This document shows, piece after piece, positions 11,676 to 27,795 of a stretch of 64,000 nt of DNA. Origin of the DNA: Tubiluchus corallicola (Eukaryota; Priapulida; Priapulimorpha; Priapulimorphida; Tubiluchidae). The notes below the pieces were generated by a model. It was not told the origin of the DNA. It searched no databases and worked only from the letters and a program-made list of their open reading frames with translations. Both the position numbers and the translations under genes were made by a program. Location of the stretch: the NCBI GenBank assembly GCA_030141605.1, contig JAQGDQ010000104.1:341001-405000 (forward strand). The letters are read 5' to 3'. The number at the start of each line of letters is the position of its first letter. Within the stretch, counting starts at the first letter, position 1.

Positions 11676-12439
11676 CAACCAATAAAACGCACTATACAAC
11701 GAAATTAATTTTACTGTTATGACCTGATTGGGTATGCCCGTACCCAACTTGAACATACTCCTGAAGCAAATTTCTTAAATAAACTAAAACAGCTATCTTT
11801 TGTTTGTCAATGAAAATATTCTTTAAGAAATATCGCCACTTCTGCTATCCATTGCAAATTAAATTAGTACATAATTCAACACAACCATAGAGAAAAAAAG
11901 ATTTTTTACCAAATGTTTTACTAAAGCTTGAGGACTCCATGCTTTAGAGGTCCTAGGCTGCGACCTATATTAGCCTATAAGATATTTGGCTTTGCATGTG
12001 ACGCACATTTGTTTACACATATCTGACAAACAAGACATTTTAACCCCGCGTAGCGAAGATTAGATTATGCGTAATTTAATATTTGCTGAAAACACTGGAG
12101 TTAAGGTTGTAAGCGTTTTTCAAAGAAGCCAACTAGGCAACTGCTAATAGGCAACGAGTGAGTCCATTTGCAACAGTTTAAACATTGTGAGGCTTCCACA
12201 ACTACTTACTCACGCTGAAGATGCTGGTTTTTTCCCTAATGACCGTAATAATGGTATTTTGGTCACGCCATGGGCATTAAACATTTCGCTGTTCATAACA
12301 GAGTGATTTTTCGAAATTGTCGTGATGATGGTTAATGATACCTTGTGGCAACTCTGCGAATTTCTTGCGCGATTTTTGTTTGTGTGTCAATGAACGGATG
12401 TCTTCTAGGTAACAAAACTGCAACAGAGGAAAAGCGCAA
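11676..12439. other. Non-coding spacer
   Basis: No recognisable gene or repeat. Confidence 0.35.
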
Positions 12440-13290
12440 CAGCGATCAGCAGCAAGCAGTAGTGATTGCGACGATAACGGCAGCTGCATCAGCAACAGCG
12501 ACAGTAGGAAAAGCAGCAGTAGTGACAAATGAACAGCAAGAGTAAAAATAACGGCAGCAGGAGCAACAACAGCAACAATAGCAAAAGCAGCAGTAGCACC
12601 AGAACCAGAAAAATAGTACCAACTGCAGCAGAACAACATCACTACACAGCAACAGCAGTAGCAACAGCAATTACACAACAACTGGAGCAGCAGCAATAGC
12701 AAATACAGCAGCAACAGCATTAGCAATAGCTCCAGCAACAACAACACCAGCAGCAGCATTAGCAACAGCACCACCACCAACAACAACAGCTGCAGCAGTA
12801 ACAACAGCATTAGCAATAGCTCCGGCAACAACAACACCAGCAGCAGCATTAGCAACAGCAACAGCAATAACAACAGTAGCAGCAGTAGCATTAGCAACAG
12901 CACCACCAACAACAACAACAGCAGCAGCTGCAGCAGTAGCAGTAGCAACAGCATTAGCAATAGCTCCAGCAACAACAACACCAGCAGCAGCATTAGCAAC
13001 AGCAACAGCCACAACAACAGCAGCAGCAGTAGCATTAGCAACAGCACCAACAACAACAACAACAACAGCAGTTGCAGCAGTAGCAATAACTCCAGCAACA
13101 ACAACACCAGCAGCAGCATTAGCAACAGCAACAGCAACAGCCACAACAACAGCAGCAGCAGTAGCATTAGCAACAGCAACAGCCACAACAACAGCAGCAG
13201 CAGTAGCATTAGCAACAGCACCAACAACGACAACAACAGTAGCAGCAGCAACATCAGCTCAGCAACGGCAACGGCAACGGCAGCGGCAAT
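12440..13290. repeat. GCA/ACA-rich higher-order triplet array
   Basis: About 850 bp built from AGC, AAC and ACC triplets with embedded larger blocks. The block TTAGCAATAGCTCCAGCAAC recurs near 12719, 12809 and 12955 and in a shortened form near 13085. The minus strand is open in several frames at once (poly-Leu, poly-Ala/Val, Cys-rich), which is what a stop-poor triplet repeat gives, so the 349-residue frame is not annotated as a gene. Confidence 0.85.
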
Positions 13291-14723
13291 AGTAGGCTGC
13301 ACCCACATTGATACTTTGACATCCATATTTCATCCACTCATAATTACTTCTTGTAACTCTCAGTCTAACTACAGTCATTACACAGTCACTGCCACACTGC
13401 TACTCTGAGCGTGAACTCTAACAACTTTAATTCCTCGTGATTTCCAGCCGTGATCGCAAATCTAATGAAACACTGGCATTGAAGAAAACACGAATTATCC
13501 ACCAAAATCTATTTGATGTGTTGCTCTTACAACTCACTAGTAGGGATTAACTCTTTGTTGTTCCGTCTGCGAACCACTTTCTTGATGTCTTTGCAACTAC
13601 GCAAAATGAACGTGAGGGATTAATCTTCAGTAACTACGAAGTTATAGCGCTGGGACGTTGTATACGTTTTTATTATTTGTTTTTTAATTTCGTGAAGCGG
13701 TTCTATGTAGCCAAAATGTTAGTAAAGCTTTAAATTCAGACATCTTTTCATAGATAGCAATCAGCACAAATATTTATTGGAACATTGATAAACTTACCAA
13801 TGGACGTACCGAGTACCATCTGCATGAAACATGATCATTTTCTCTAAAGATTAACTAAAATTTGCAACATGTTTTGACTCGTACAAAATGACAGCAAAGT
13901 TATCCTTTCATAGCACACAGATGAGCTGTTTAATTGCAAAATTTTATTACTAAAAAGTTCTCACTGTAAAGAAATAAAAATAGACACCACTTCAGTATAG
14001 TAATGTATGGACAATATATGAACAGGCAAAGTGAAAAAAGAACAAAAAATCACGATGTTGAGCTGAAATTCTGAATTATGATTTTTGAAGACCAAGAAAA
14101 ACTTACAATTACATGGAATAAGACGAAAACAGACATCTGAGGACGAGAACTAGTGTTAATAACATCACAGGTATCAGTGACATAACCGTATTATTAGAAT
14201 TACTATGGTTTTCCAAGCGGTTATTGTTTTTTGCCTTTGTAATGCTACAAAGCTGTATTAATTTTGCAATAGGCTATCACTTGGAAATGTTAAGTTTAAG
14301 ATAAATAGAAAAAAGCTAAAATTGGAAACTTGATAATAGAATTGTACATGAGCAATAGCGCAGAAATCAGCTTGTACGTTTGGGATCGTCTCCATATCAC
14401 CCTCTGTAATGCAATGGTGATCACACAGAATGGCTTTGACAACTTCGAGATCAAAGCCCCTGTTGTCAAAAGCTTTATTAAATTTTGTACTTGGTTGGGG
14501 CTTAAATATTTTTCTGCTAATGATTGCATGACGACAATGCCAACATGACCAGTTGATTTCTTCTCGAGCGCTAGCGCACAATAAACGATAATGTTTCCAG
14601 TGGATGATGTAGCTATTTTATTTACATTTTTCCATTGTAATAGATATTTAATAATAGCTCTATTACTTTCTGACTGAGCGGTCATTTTGCTTTTAAAACG
14701 GAAGGAAAAACAATTCTAAAGTT
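13291..14723. other. Non-coding spacer with one unrecognised ORF
   Basis: A 129-codon minus-strand ORF (14685-14296, MTAQSESNRAIIKYLLQWKN...) overlaps a 107-codon ORF in another frame. I recognise neither, and there is no second copy for comparison. They could be an exon of an unrelated gene or chance. Confidence 0.25.
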
Positions 14724-17700
14724 TGTCCCAAGAAATTTTCTGTACAAAATTGTTTTATTTTGCTTTAAATTCACCTGCATGAAGAATGTATGTAACAAGA
14801 AGGCAAAATTCTTAGTACTTTAAAGAGATCGTGCTAACTGACAAAACGTCACTGACTCACTTTCCCAGTGTGCACCACTGACTCACTAGAAGAGCTAATT
14901 AATCCTATTGATAAGATGAAGTAATTTATACTTTTGCATTGTTAATGTTCTGTGCGCTACAAATGCTCAGATGGTTTTCCAAACTGTACAAGTTATCTAA
15001 AATTATTGTTTTAAAAGATCTACCATCAAAAAATCTGCGCCTGCGGTCGCCACGGGAATTAAATGTTCAAATTTATACAGCGCGGCTGAAAGATAAGTAA
15101 CGTACGGAAAAAGCAGTATGTTAATTCAAGACAACTTTTAGCTTTATATAAATTCTTTTATATAAGGTCCTTTAACAAAGTTCAGTCCAAACAGAGTCAG
15201 AACTAGCATAACACGTCACAATATTAGCTGCACAATGAATCTGCATTTAAGTTCCATGTACAACATTGTATTTGATGAAACAACATTGTGCTATTTTTGC
15301 AACTTCAAATATCTGTTGAACAAAGTGCCATTTCATAGTAATCAGTCAATAAGGTAGGAAAGCGGAACAGAAATTCTTCAACTCATTGCCTAGTCATTAT
15401 TTACACATTAGTGCTATACTTGACTTTAAATCGCTACCGCCGCTTCACCACGCCTCCAGCAATGGTGTGTCACGTGATGTCACGTCAAGGTCACGGTTGA
15501 GTGGTTTCACTTTCCCTGCCAAACTACGAAACTGGGCTTCCTTGTTGATAAGCAGTGTGGCCTTGATTTCGGAGTTTTGTTTGTAAATAAACTAACGCGA
15601 TCGCTGTGTAAACAATTTTGAAAATAATGGTCATAACTGATTTCTGAAGACACAGCAGTTTTTAGACGTAAGAAGTACAACATGCAACATCATTGCGTCT
15701 ACAACTAACTGATTCTCTGAAGTCATAAATTGCAATTTGAACAGCATATAAGTTTTATAAAATGCTTTCACTGTTGAGATTTCCGAATTTCATTTTTATC
15801 AGTGGTTAAAAACTCCATATTTTAATGTCTAAAGATTATAGAGTATAAAAAATTATAGAGTATAATGTCTAAAGTATAAAAGTGTAATTTATTTATTTTC
15901 TTATTTTATTTAAAATTCATTTCAGTACCGTATACCAAAAACGAATGCACAAAATAGATTTACAAATTAAAGGTGATTTCTACATGCAAGGGTATATATG
16001 AAAAGTACAAGGTTTAAAAACTTAAACTAAAACATGAATTGTTAGTAATAAAGACCAACAAAAAACAAATCAGATATAAAGAAAGTATCAGAACTATTTA
16101 GAATATTTATAAAAAAATTGTTACTACTGGATTAAAATGCTTGCTATTTGTTGTGCATGGATTTTCAAATATTACTTTTAAATGGGAACAGTCGTTTAAA
16201 GTAATTTTTAGGCACGATTGCATAGTCGAGTGGTCACACCATTGTGCTTGAGGACCAAAGTTAAGACAGCACCGAGGTTAGTCAGCCAATAAAAGTGCGT
16301 AAACCTGGTTCAATCCTCACTCTAGGCAGTTTCATTAGCTATGCTGACTCAGGTGTATATGGGAGGACGTGTTTACACCCGAAAGTGGCTAAGACACATC
16401 TACCAGTTTGATGCCTCATAGTAACGTTGATGATGAGTCATGTTCCGGTTGCGCTACATACATGCAAAATGAGGCAAAACGAGGTTGAATTATGTATTCC
16501 TATTTGCAGTCGATTGAATAGTATGAATAGCATATGCCTACATTGCTCTACTACGCTAGTTCAGGTACAGCTTGTTTACATAAATATTGTAAACACGCAA
16601 AAACACTGTGCTTTTATTTATGACCCATGAAACAGCTATCACTGTTTACAATTGACCTGTGGTTGTAGCTCATAACCTTCCAATGAATGGGAGTCCTGTT
16701 TCCATTCTTCGAGTCTTTTTGCAAGTACTGTCTAGCTCACATTGAAGGTCAAATTCAGCACGTAATGCAGGAACGAATTTTGTATGTGATTGCAATTAAT
16801 GCTTGTGGCAGAACTGAAAGCTAGCTCATTGTCAAGGAAAGTCTTTAAGACAAAGCACTATAGCAACAGAGGTGTCACAGCCATGTAAATGTGTCTGCCT
16901 CAACTCAAAGAAGAAGACAACCAGAACTCAAAAAGATTATTGAAGTAACACAAAAACCAGTCTTAAACCTGCAGTTACTCATCCATTCACCAACTAGTTT
17001 TAATGCTGCTTAATTTCGATCGACAACCACACCATGATTACTTCTTCCCAATTTATGCTGCTACGGTTACTTGCTGGGCAACACTTCAACCGAATGAACT
17101 AGTTGAAATTAATCGTGAAAGTAGGTTCCACAGTTACGCAATGTTGGCTCAGGTGCATAGCTACAGATGGGTGACTGACCATGTTCCAATCTGTGACTAT
17201 AATTTGTTCTTTAATTACGAAGTACAGTAAATGAAGTCTTCAACACCTGCGAGTCCAAATTTTCTTTTCAGTCTAAGTGTTTTTCCATAAATCAATTTCA
17301 TTTCGTTCTTCACTGGAATTTGTTTATACTGTGCATAAATGTTCTGAAAAATCTTACTGATCTATAAATTACACTAAAGTATAACATGGTGATAACGATG
17401 GTGGCTAGTTTTGTAGTCACACGCATATAATTTTCCGCAAGAATTGCCTGAGCAATAACAATAGGTATTTTTGTGCAGTTTTTACTCATAGTAATGATGG
17501 TTATGACTAGAATCTAGCAGTATGATTCGCCAAGACATTGCTTAACATCATTTCAACCATATTCGGATTTAGGTTTATTCTCCTTTAATGAGAAAAATAG
17601 CATATATAGTCAGATGAAAACTGGCCAGAAACTATTTCCCAAGCACCAGTTTCTTGGTAGACAGTGGCAACTCAGCTATTATATGCCTCTCTAGTCTCTC

Positions 17701-17735
17701 CCCAATCGAATTTACTGCGCGAATGATTACGGCAT
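14724..17735. repeat. Long non-coding repeat, copy 1 (partner 19403-22895)
   Basis: About 3 kb align in order and orientation with 19403-22895, for example CACAATGAATCTGCATT, GAACAGAAATTCTTCAACTC, TGATGTCACGTCAAGGTCACGG and CTCGTTGTCAAGGAAA blocks (indels and substitutions throughout). No conserved ORF is visible. Short sequences resembling Pol III promoters occur: TAGTCGAGTGGTCAC (tRNA A-box-like, about 16226), GGTTCAATCC (B-box-like, about 16309), and GATGGGTGACTGACC (5S C-box-like, about 17167). The left end (near AAATTTTCTGTACAAAAT) is defined because the partner copy breaks a pseudogene there. Confidence 0.7.
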
Positions 17736-18924
17736 CTTTCGTTAATTTACAAAAACGTCATCATCCCTTAAAATCGCTGCAGATTAAAATTTTTCAATTC
17801 TGCCAGCGAAGAACGCTCTGGATTAGAGTAGCTAATGAAGCGAAGATTGCATCTGAAAGCTTCTTCAGCCCAATCGCATTCGGCCGCAGGTGAATTCTGC
17901 ATACTGATAAGTGAGCCTGTAATAATCATCCGTCACATTTCTCAACTGCCATTCAGTAGAGTGTAGACCTCTGCCAAATCTCTCGGCAGGTAATGTATTA
18001 AAAACTACACCACGGAGTTTAACAGTATATACGGAGCGTTTTTTTAACACAAAAATGCATAACGCATATGTGGCGCGGGAACACTTCAACAGCGAGGCGA
18101 TAAACCATAGATGATGATATTACGTCAAGCAGAAGATAGCTTTATTGTTATTATCGACGTCATAGATATGAAGGACACATTGTACCCTTTTACCCGCTAG
18201 CCGTTGGATGGCGCAGCGTGTTAGGCGGCAGTAGGCAGAGAAAATTTCTCTACGGCTATTGTAGCATTATTCTCTGCACAGGCGTATTAAGCAATAGGCT
18301 AACTAGGCGCCAAAATTTGAGGAGCGTCACATCTTAGAAAAAAATCTTATTCTCTTCAGAAAAGGTGTTTAGTTTCATATTCATGTAAAGGGCAGATATT
18401 AAAACACACCACGGGCATTTACCGAGCACAGCTTTTATGTAAGTGCTACATAACGAACAAGTGCAACGTATTACACAACAAGCAGTTGTGCGGCCTGCAT
18501 GAATATAAGGCACATGCAAATATATGTAATTAATGATGGCCACATAGAAACTAGGTTAATTGTGCAACACCTGTGTACGACTTCTATTACATGTGCATGC
18601 TTTTCCTAAACAGATCTACAACCTTTTCAGATGAAAAGGAAAATGCAGTTTCTATTTGTCTGCTCTTTTATACTGAGGTATTATGTCCTTAGTGATTTGA
18701 TATTGACTGATTAACTAAAACTGAGTATTTAATGTGCATATATCAATTAATATAATGATGTTGTCAATTAATAGTTTAAAGCAATAACAAATTTACTGTA
18801 TAATAAATATTACAGTATCTTTCGGAAAAATTAACAAATGGAATTATGTACGATAAAGTTTGTTCAATTAACAGCAAACAACAGACATAGTTAGGTTCCT
18901 CTATTGTGGCGCTGATGTAGGACA
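17736..18924. other. Non-coding spacer
   Basis: AT-rich sequence without a recognised gene or repeat. Confidence 0.35.
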
Positions 18925-19402
18925 ATCACACAGATACCAAATAAAGCCGAATGTATGAGAACCTCGTTCATGTTATACTTCTTGAACTCTCACGTAGAGC
19001 CACTATCCAGTCAATCGTTTCCACAACCGTGGCTTCTATTACAGCTGGACTGCACATCTCATCGTCATGAAATTCTGGGTTACCGTCCAAACAGGCAAGA
19101 ACAACGAAACTATAGTGTCCCAGTGGCAAAGTTTTTAATAAATCTGTGCTTGTAATGGACCCGTTTTCATCTATGACAAAATAGTCACGCATAGTAAGTA
19201 ATTTAAACTTGGCTTCCTCTGGAGTTCCTTTCACTCTGACTTCTCTAACATTATCCACTGAGTTATCAGTATCAAACGTAAAATTGTACGAGTTTCTCGA
19301 AAATGTCGGTTCCTCACAATTTTCCTTCAAAACCACTACCTCAGCATCTGTCTCCCTAACCCCATCTGAATTTGTAGCCGTTGCAAAAAATCGTTTAGTT
19401 CC
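18925..19402 (-). pseudogene. Cadherin-like gene remnant (repeat 5, start of TM)
   Basis: Minus strand from 19402: a repeat-4 end (FFATATNSDGVRETDAEVVV), then repeat 5 with EPTFSRNSYNFTF, KFKLLTMRDYFVIDENGSIT, LGHYSFVVLACLDGNPEF and the conserved Cys pair (LAC...DDEMC). After VETIDWIVALRESSRSIT the frame shifts, and the expected NEVLIHSAF membrane segment survives only in another frame near 18935-18965. At 19402/19403 the coding similarity stops exactly where the long repeat 19403-22895 begins, so the gene was cut by that insertion. It is closely related to the remnant at 2570-3510. Confidence 0.8.
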
Positions 19403-22895
<3,493 letters not shown>

Positions 22896-23018
22896 AAGGC
22901 CTGCGAGTGTAATGTGTTAAACTACTTTCGTAAAACCGATGTCACCTGACACCTGTTGTTCTGATTAACTGCGTCACCTAATTAATGACACGCATTGTTC
23001 CTTTCTGTAATTTTCCTG

Positions 23019-23155
23019 CATTGTTAATCAACCCCTGCAAGTCCATTGTTAATCAACCCCTACAAGTTCATTGTTAATCAACCCCTACAAGTCCATTGTT
23101 AATCAACCCCTACAAGTCCATTGTTAGTCAACCCCTACAAGTCCATTGTTAGTCA
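23019..23155. repeat. 25-bp tandem repeat, about 5.5 copies
   Basis: Units of CATTGTTAATCAACCCCTAC plus AAGTC begin at 23019, 23044, 23069, 23094, 23119 and 23144 with only a few base changes. Confidence 0.93.
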
Positions 23156-23510
23156 ATATAAATTGATTTTCTTTCGCAATTCATAGTCGATTATTACCAA
23201 AATAGAAAGCTTTCTTCTTTGTCACATTGTGCCCCACCAGTCCACAAAGTTTCAAGATAGTGGGTTTGGGGAGGGGGGTCCTATTAACAAACAATCGAAC
23301 AAATAAACAAGCAAATAAACTAGCCAAAAAACAATCAAACAGACAAACGTCGGTAAAAATAAATAGCTCCTTGGCGGAAGAAGTTTGATCAACTTGGTAA
23401 TTTGATCAACTTCAGCAATGTAAAACTACTTACCCACCAAATAAAATTTAGGTGTTTTTATTTATCATTTAGTTGGAAGTAGGAGATTTTGAACGTTTTT
23501 AACGACTTTT

Positions 23511-23575
23511 AACCCCCTGGAGGGTGAGGCCCCAGGGAAGTATTCCCACTTCCCCCGCCCTTGAAATAGGGCCTG
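23511..23575. mobile_element. Solo terminus of a hAT-like MITE
   Basis: About 62 bp (GGAGGGTGAGGCCCCAGGG to GAAATAGGGCCTG) is a near-identical reverse complement of the left end of the MITE at 46034-46470. No second terminus is visible nearby, so this is a fragment. Confidence 0.55.
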
Positions 23576-23599
23576 ATTGTTAGGGTGGGCGTTTGAAAT

Positions 23600-23967
23600 G
23601 CATTTCAAAATCACAACAGTCTACAATTGACCAGTCTCTCTGAGAAATTCACGTACATTTTGCCTGGGTACAAGAAACACTCCCTTGTACAGCCACACAT
23701 TGAACAGGTTCCATGGATCAGACTCTATGGTAAACTTATAAGATCCCCGGTAATGAAGGAAAATTTTGAACTGATTAAAACTAAAAGTGGCGCTCCTTTT
23801 CTGAAGTTGTCAGCCATTGGTATTGAACTTACTAGTGGCAATTCTGAATCTTCGCAATAGTATGTTAATGTCGGAACTATAAAAGCAAACAAAATTATTG
23901 TGATTGCTACAAAATTGACAAGTGTCACGGCATTGCCCCCAAAAGCATTAAATACTTGAATTCGCAT
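23600..23967 (-). pseudogene. Cadherin-like gene remnant (signal peptide and N-terminus)
   Basis: From 23967 the minus strand encodes MRIQVFNAFGGNAVTLVNFV, a hydrophobic signal-like segment, then YYCEDSELPL, matching the family start (TCEDAFPLNK in the gene at 42391-44316). After a frame change near 23735 the peptide NLFNVWLYKGVFLVPRQNV aligns with LFKIEKRYKG...YYVILKQDV of the intact genes, followed by REFLRETG. Coding similarity then ends. It is a decayed 5' fragment; its 3' partner could be the remnant at 18925-19402 across the long-repeat insertion. Confidence 0.6.
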
Positions 23968-24605
23968 GACGACGTGTATTTCTGTGTTCAGTATGGAATG
24001 AAAGACCCTGCTCTAAGTGTGCCAAGAACGAAACGCCGATATTAGTACTTTCATATTGTGCCACAACAGTAAGTAAACTATCGCGAGAATTTCCAGTTAG
24101 ATCAATAACTTGTGTTATCCTCGACCCACTTTGTAATTGTTATTATGCAGATTCTTGACTCCTCTTTAACAGTAAGGTTTCACGAAAACAATAAAAAAAC
24201 AACATGGCCTACGTAAAAACAATGACCTGATGTGTTCGTTTTCGTCTTTGTTCTCAAAGTGAAAAAAGAGCTTTTGCGCAAACGTTTAGTTGTGATTCTC
24301 AGCCATTTAGATCTGCGTTGGCGTAACCGATAATAAAGACACAGGAAAAAGGTCGCAGAGAAAGTTTCGATTTTGGCTAGGAAAGACAGTCAGGTATCAA
24401 ACGAAAACATTCAAGTCAGTCAATATTTTATTTAAGTACCATAAACAATTAAAGTAATAAAACAGAAAATACTTTAACTGATAATACACGATTTGTACAT
24501 CTTGACAGCACTATTTATATAAGATGGCATTACATGTATGTGAAAAAAAATCACGTTTTGTTCTATATCTTAGGGTTAAGGTCAAGGATTAGGGCTAGTG
24601 TTAGG
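23880..24605. repeat. Duplicated non-coding segment, copy 2 (partner 1255-2130)
   Basis: See the partner at 1255-2130. It lies upstream of a minus-strand N-terminal remnant, as copy 1 does. It ends in AGGGTTAAGGTCAAGG and other GGGTTAG-like runs shared with the dispersed repeat near 3500 and 59600. Confidence 0.6.
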
Positions 24606-25694
24606 GTTATTGTTAGTTCTTTTTCTTGTGACTTTTTTACCTGTGACTTTATTGCCTGGTTTCGCCAGTGGGCTTACGTAGGCAGACATTTTAGTTGCTG
24701 GTTGTCTTGCTGGTTGTTTTTTCTGGTTGTTTTTTTCACATTTTTCTGTATCCCATACATCCCATTCACGAAGTTTATGATTTTCAACCCCGCACTATTT
24801 CTTATTTTATTTCTGCTGCAATTAAGCAAATTTATAGAGCCATATTGGGCACAACAGCTGGTCTTGAATTTATTTTTGTTATTATTATTATGAATTTATT
24901 TCGTATAAACATAGTAGACATTAGTAATATTTCGACTACGTTATTAGAGTTAGCTGTCATTCACCAATATGCTAGCCGTTTGAGCAACTTCTTTCAATGT
25001 TCCGACTGGATAAGCAAAACTAGATTACATCTGAGAGTCAATTTTACTATTGTAGTGTGTATCACAATTTTACTGTTGTAGAGTGTGTCACAATAATCGA
25101 CGAGGCTACAGCTCCAACGACGGCGCCATACTCGACGATCTATACATCAGTCGAATCGGTCCCACCGGGAGCTACGGGGGCGAAAAACCCCCAAAATGGC
25201 CATTTTTGGCCGTTTATATTACATTTATTTACATAGTAGCATAGCTTTGGAATTCTCAATGTGCAATACATTGCAATTTTGTCACAAAAATTAATTTTCG
25301 ACTGTCTATTAAATAATTCGCAGGCATTGTTCCACAAAAATACATAAACAATTTGACGCTTTTATTTTGTCTAAAACCGAATATTTTCTATAAGCAGTGT
25401 TCCATTTGTGTAAATAAAAATATGATTATTCAGTCATCAACTCTGCGAGTCGCATTTTTTTCAACTTTTTAAATCCAAATGAGTTGAATACCCGAAAAGT
25501 ATTTGTCCTGTTATATTGAAATTTTAGATGGATAGGAGAATTTTATAGAATGTTGTTTGTTCAAGGCAAAAAAGTTGTCACAAAAAAATCGCTAATTGGG
25601 TAATTAATTAAAGCTGTCTTATTAATTAACTTTAAGTTATCCAATAAGCCTTTTCACAGTTCCAGCCACTGATGATGATCGTGAAAAGGTCAGA
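24606..25694. other. Non-coding spacer
   Basis: The plus-strand ORFs of 119 and 128 codons overlap in different frames and are not recognised. A short inverted repeat (GGGGGCGAAAAACCCCC, about 25176-25192) is present. No gene is called. Confidence 0.35.
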
Positions 25695-25995
25695 GGGTAA
25701 GTGTACCAGACAACGCATTTGTGTACACCCGACAACGTGTAACAGTAATAGTTTTAACAGCAAGCTAGAACCTTACCTAGTTCATCTTTTTCTTGTTCTA
25801 GCAAATTCTACACGTATGCTAAGCATAATTAAGCCTGCGTAAAGCAACTAAAGGTGTTGAACTGATGCAGCAGACTGCTTTGCTTTACGCACATGTAACA
25901 TTACGGTTGTAGTCAAGACGCGTTGCTGTGATACACTTTTGACCTACAAGAACAGCGTGTGCGCACAACAAAACTGTGAAAAGGCTCATTACAAA
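25695..25995. repeat. Duplicated segment, copy 2 (partner 4690-5030)
   Basis: Matches the 4690-5030 segment in order and orientation. It lies just left of the tandem triplication. Confidence 0.55.
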
Positions 25996-27177
25996 AATAT
26001 TTGCCCAATCCAATCATCTAAGTGAAGTGAAATTTCATATGATGATTATATAGGATGTCTGTTTGGAATTTTAAGACTTTTTTCATATATCATGTTAATA
26101 GATTTCTTTTCTGCAAACATGCATACAAACGTTTTACGACATGAGAACGTCTCCGCAATTCGACAGCTTAGAGCGGAATTATTGGACGAACTCAACAGGC
26201 AAAACTTTCGTCTACTTGGCTTCGATCACATGATATATTAAAGCATAAAACGGTGTCATTTAACATACAGCTAAAATTTGATTTCAAAACAGGTATTTCA
26301 TCAAACAGCACAATTAATTTTTTATAAAAATGGAAAATAATTCATAATAAAATTATACGGTTTAGGAATTAGTTACATAATCTGGGTAATAACAAGCCTG
26401 AGCGTCACACTGGCTAAAGATTAATGTCCAAGAGCAGAGCCATCTTGGACATTGTATCGTCTGTACTTCAAGAACCATAAAACGTATGAAGACGAAACCC
26501 ATTTTGCCCGTGGATAGCCACTATGGCGGACAATACTGACTGTGAATAAGACGTCGTCACCTGCATTATTTGGGAACAGCGAAAAGAAAACACTCACTAT
26601 AACAGTGCTGTACACTTTTCAAAACTTCAATCATATTTAAGGTCTCAAAAAACGCCAGCTCCTTACCACTAGTGAATTGATAGGACAATCTTTGCAGGTG
26701 GCGCTTCTTGCAGGAGTAACTGCTTCTCAAACATGGACAACATATTTTGATGATTTTCGGGTCATGCCTCAGGCGGGTCAAAGGGTCACGACCCGAAATT
26801 GTAAGCTAAGATGGCTCTCAACCCTAGCTACAAGCACGCCAAATTTCGTGGAATATATCTGCCTAGTTTTTGAGTTGTTCCACAAAGATGCGTATCTCGG
26901 GAACTAAACATCGCAAAACGAAAACAACAGCAGCATTCTGAGTGTTAAATTTTCGACCGGACATCATTTTTAGCCGTTTTCTGGCTAATTAAAACTGGAC
27001 TCGCAATATTGGCGCAGTGCATCAAATTCTTCATTTCATTGTTCATCCAATGCTATATGACACGCTTTTGTAGGACTTATATTTTCCGTTCACAAAGCGT
27101 TCAAATGAAACAAAGTCGATACATAAGATATCAATGGTTACTTATACATGTAGGTAAGTTAAGTATTCGTTACCACA

Positions 27178-27240
27178 CTGGCGAAAAGATAGGCTGGCGA
27201 AAAAGTAGACTGGCGAAAAGATAACTGGCGATACGACATG
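27178..27240. repeat. CTGGCGAAAA minisatellite, short allele (unit A)
   Basis: About three to four copies of a 14-20 bp unit based on CTGGCGAAAAGATAG. The same array is longer in unit B (32820-32965) and unit C (38108-38250). Confidence 0.8.
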
Positions 27241-27316
27241 CAATCTAATTACAGGATGGGGAGGTAGCACATACATAATTTAATGGCTTTATATTTTCAA
27301 TGATGTTGGCTGCCAG

Positions 27317-27330
27317 TGACGTAATTAGCA
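27317..27330 (+). promoter_or_regulatory. Conserved CRE-like site, unit A
   Basis: TGACGTAATTAGCA lies 479 bp upstream of the ATG, at the same distance in units B (33042) and C (38327). It also precedes the genes at 48499 (48092, 407 bp) and 932 (1154, 222 bp). TGACGTAA matches the ATF/CREB/bZIP half-site family; function is inferred. Confidence 0.4.
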
Positions 27331-27795
27331 TTATGTATAACCTCCATCCAAGGTAACATTCTGTTTAACGAAGACAATGCATTTAAAAAGACAAAAATCA
27401 ACAAAAGAGATTTTTGGAATGCATTAATCCATTTTCCATACTACATTCGTGATGGTTTAACGATAATTAGCAAAGCAAAGTTTGTTCCAGGGAAGTATTA
27501 GAGGCAGTTTCACATTTCTAGATTGAATTGAATTTATAGTGAATTTTATAATTACATTTGTGCACCAGTGCAATCAAGGCCACACTTACTACACAAACTT
27601 AGACAGCCTCACATGAGAATTAGAAATAGCACAATACGTTGATTTCTTACCTGGATGTGCACTTTTTGTGCTGATCGTTTCACACTAAAATTAATGTCTG
27701 TGTAACTAGATTAAATTTAACAATTACAGCTGAAGGATACTTTACTTATTATTTAGGAGAAATTATAGCCATCAACTTGTGAAAGTATTGTCATC

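Noticed and set aside
12277-13326. 349-codon poly-Leu ORF on the minus strand
   Set aside because: It is the translation of a stop-poor GCA/ACA triplet array. Overlapping frames are equally open and the only non-repetitive part is a short tail.
14258-14685. 129- and 107-codon overlapping ORFs
   Set aside because: Not recognised, in two conflicting frames, with no paralogue in the window to support selection. Left as a note only.
16226-16320. tRNA gene in the long repeat
   Set aside because: The A-box-like and B-box-like sequences are too far apart (about 83 bp) and no cloverleaf can be drawn.
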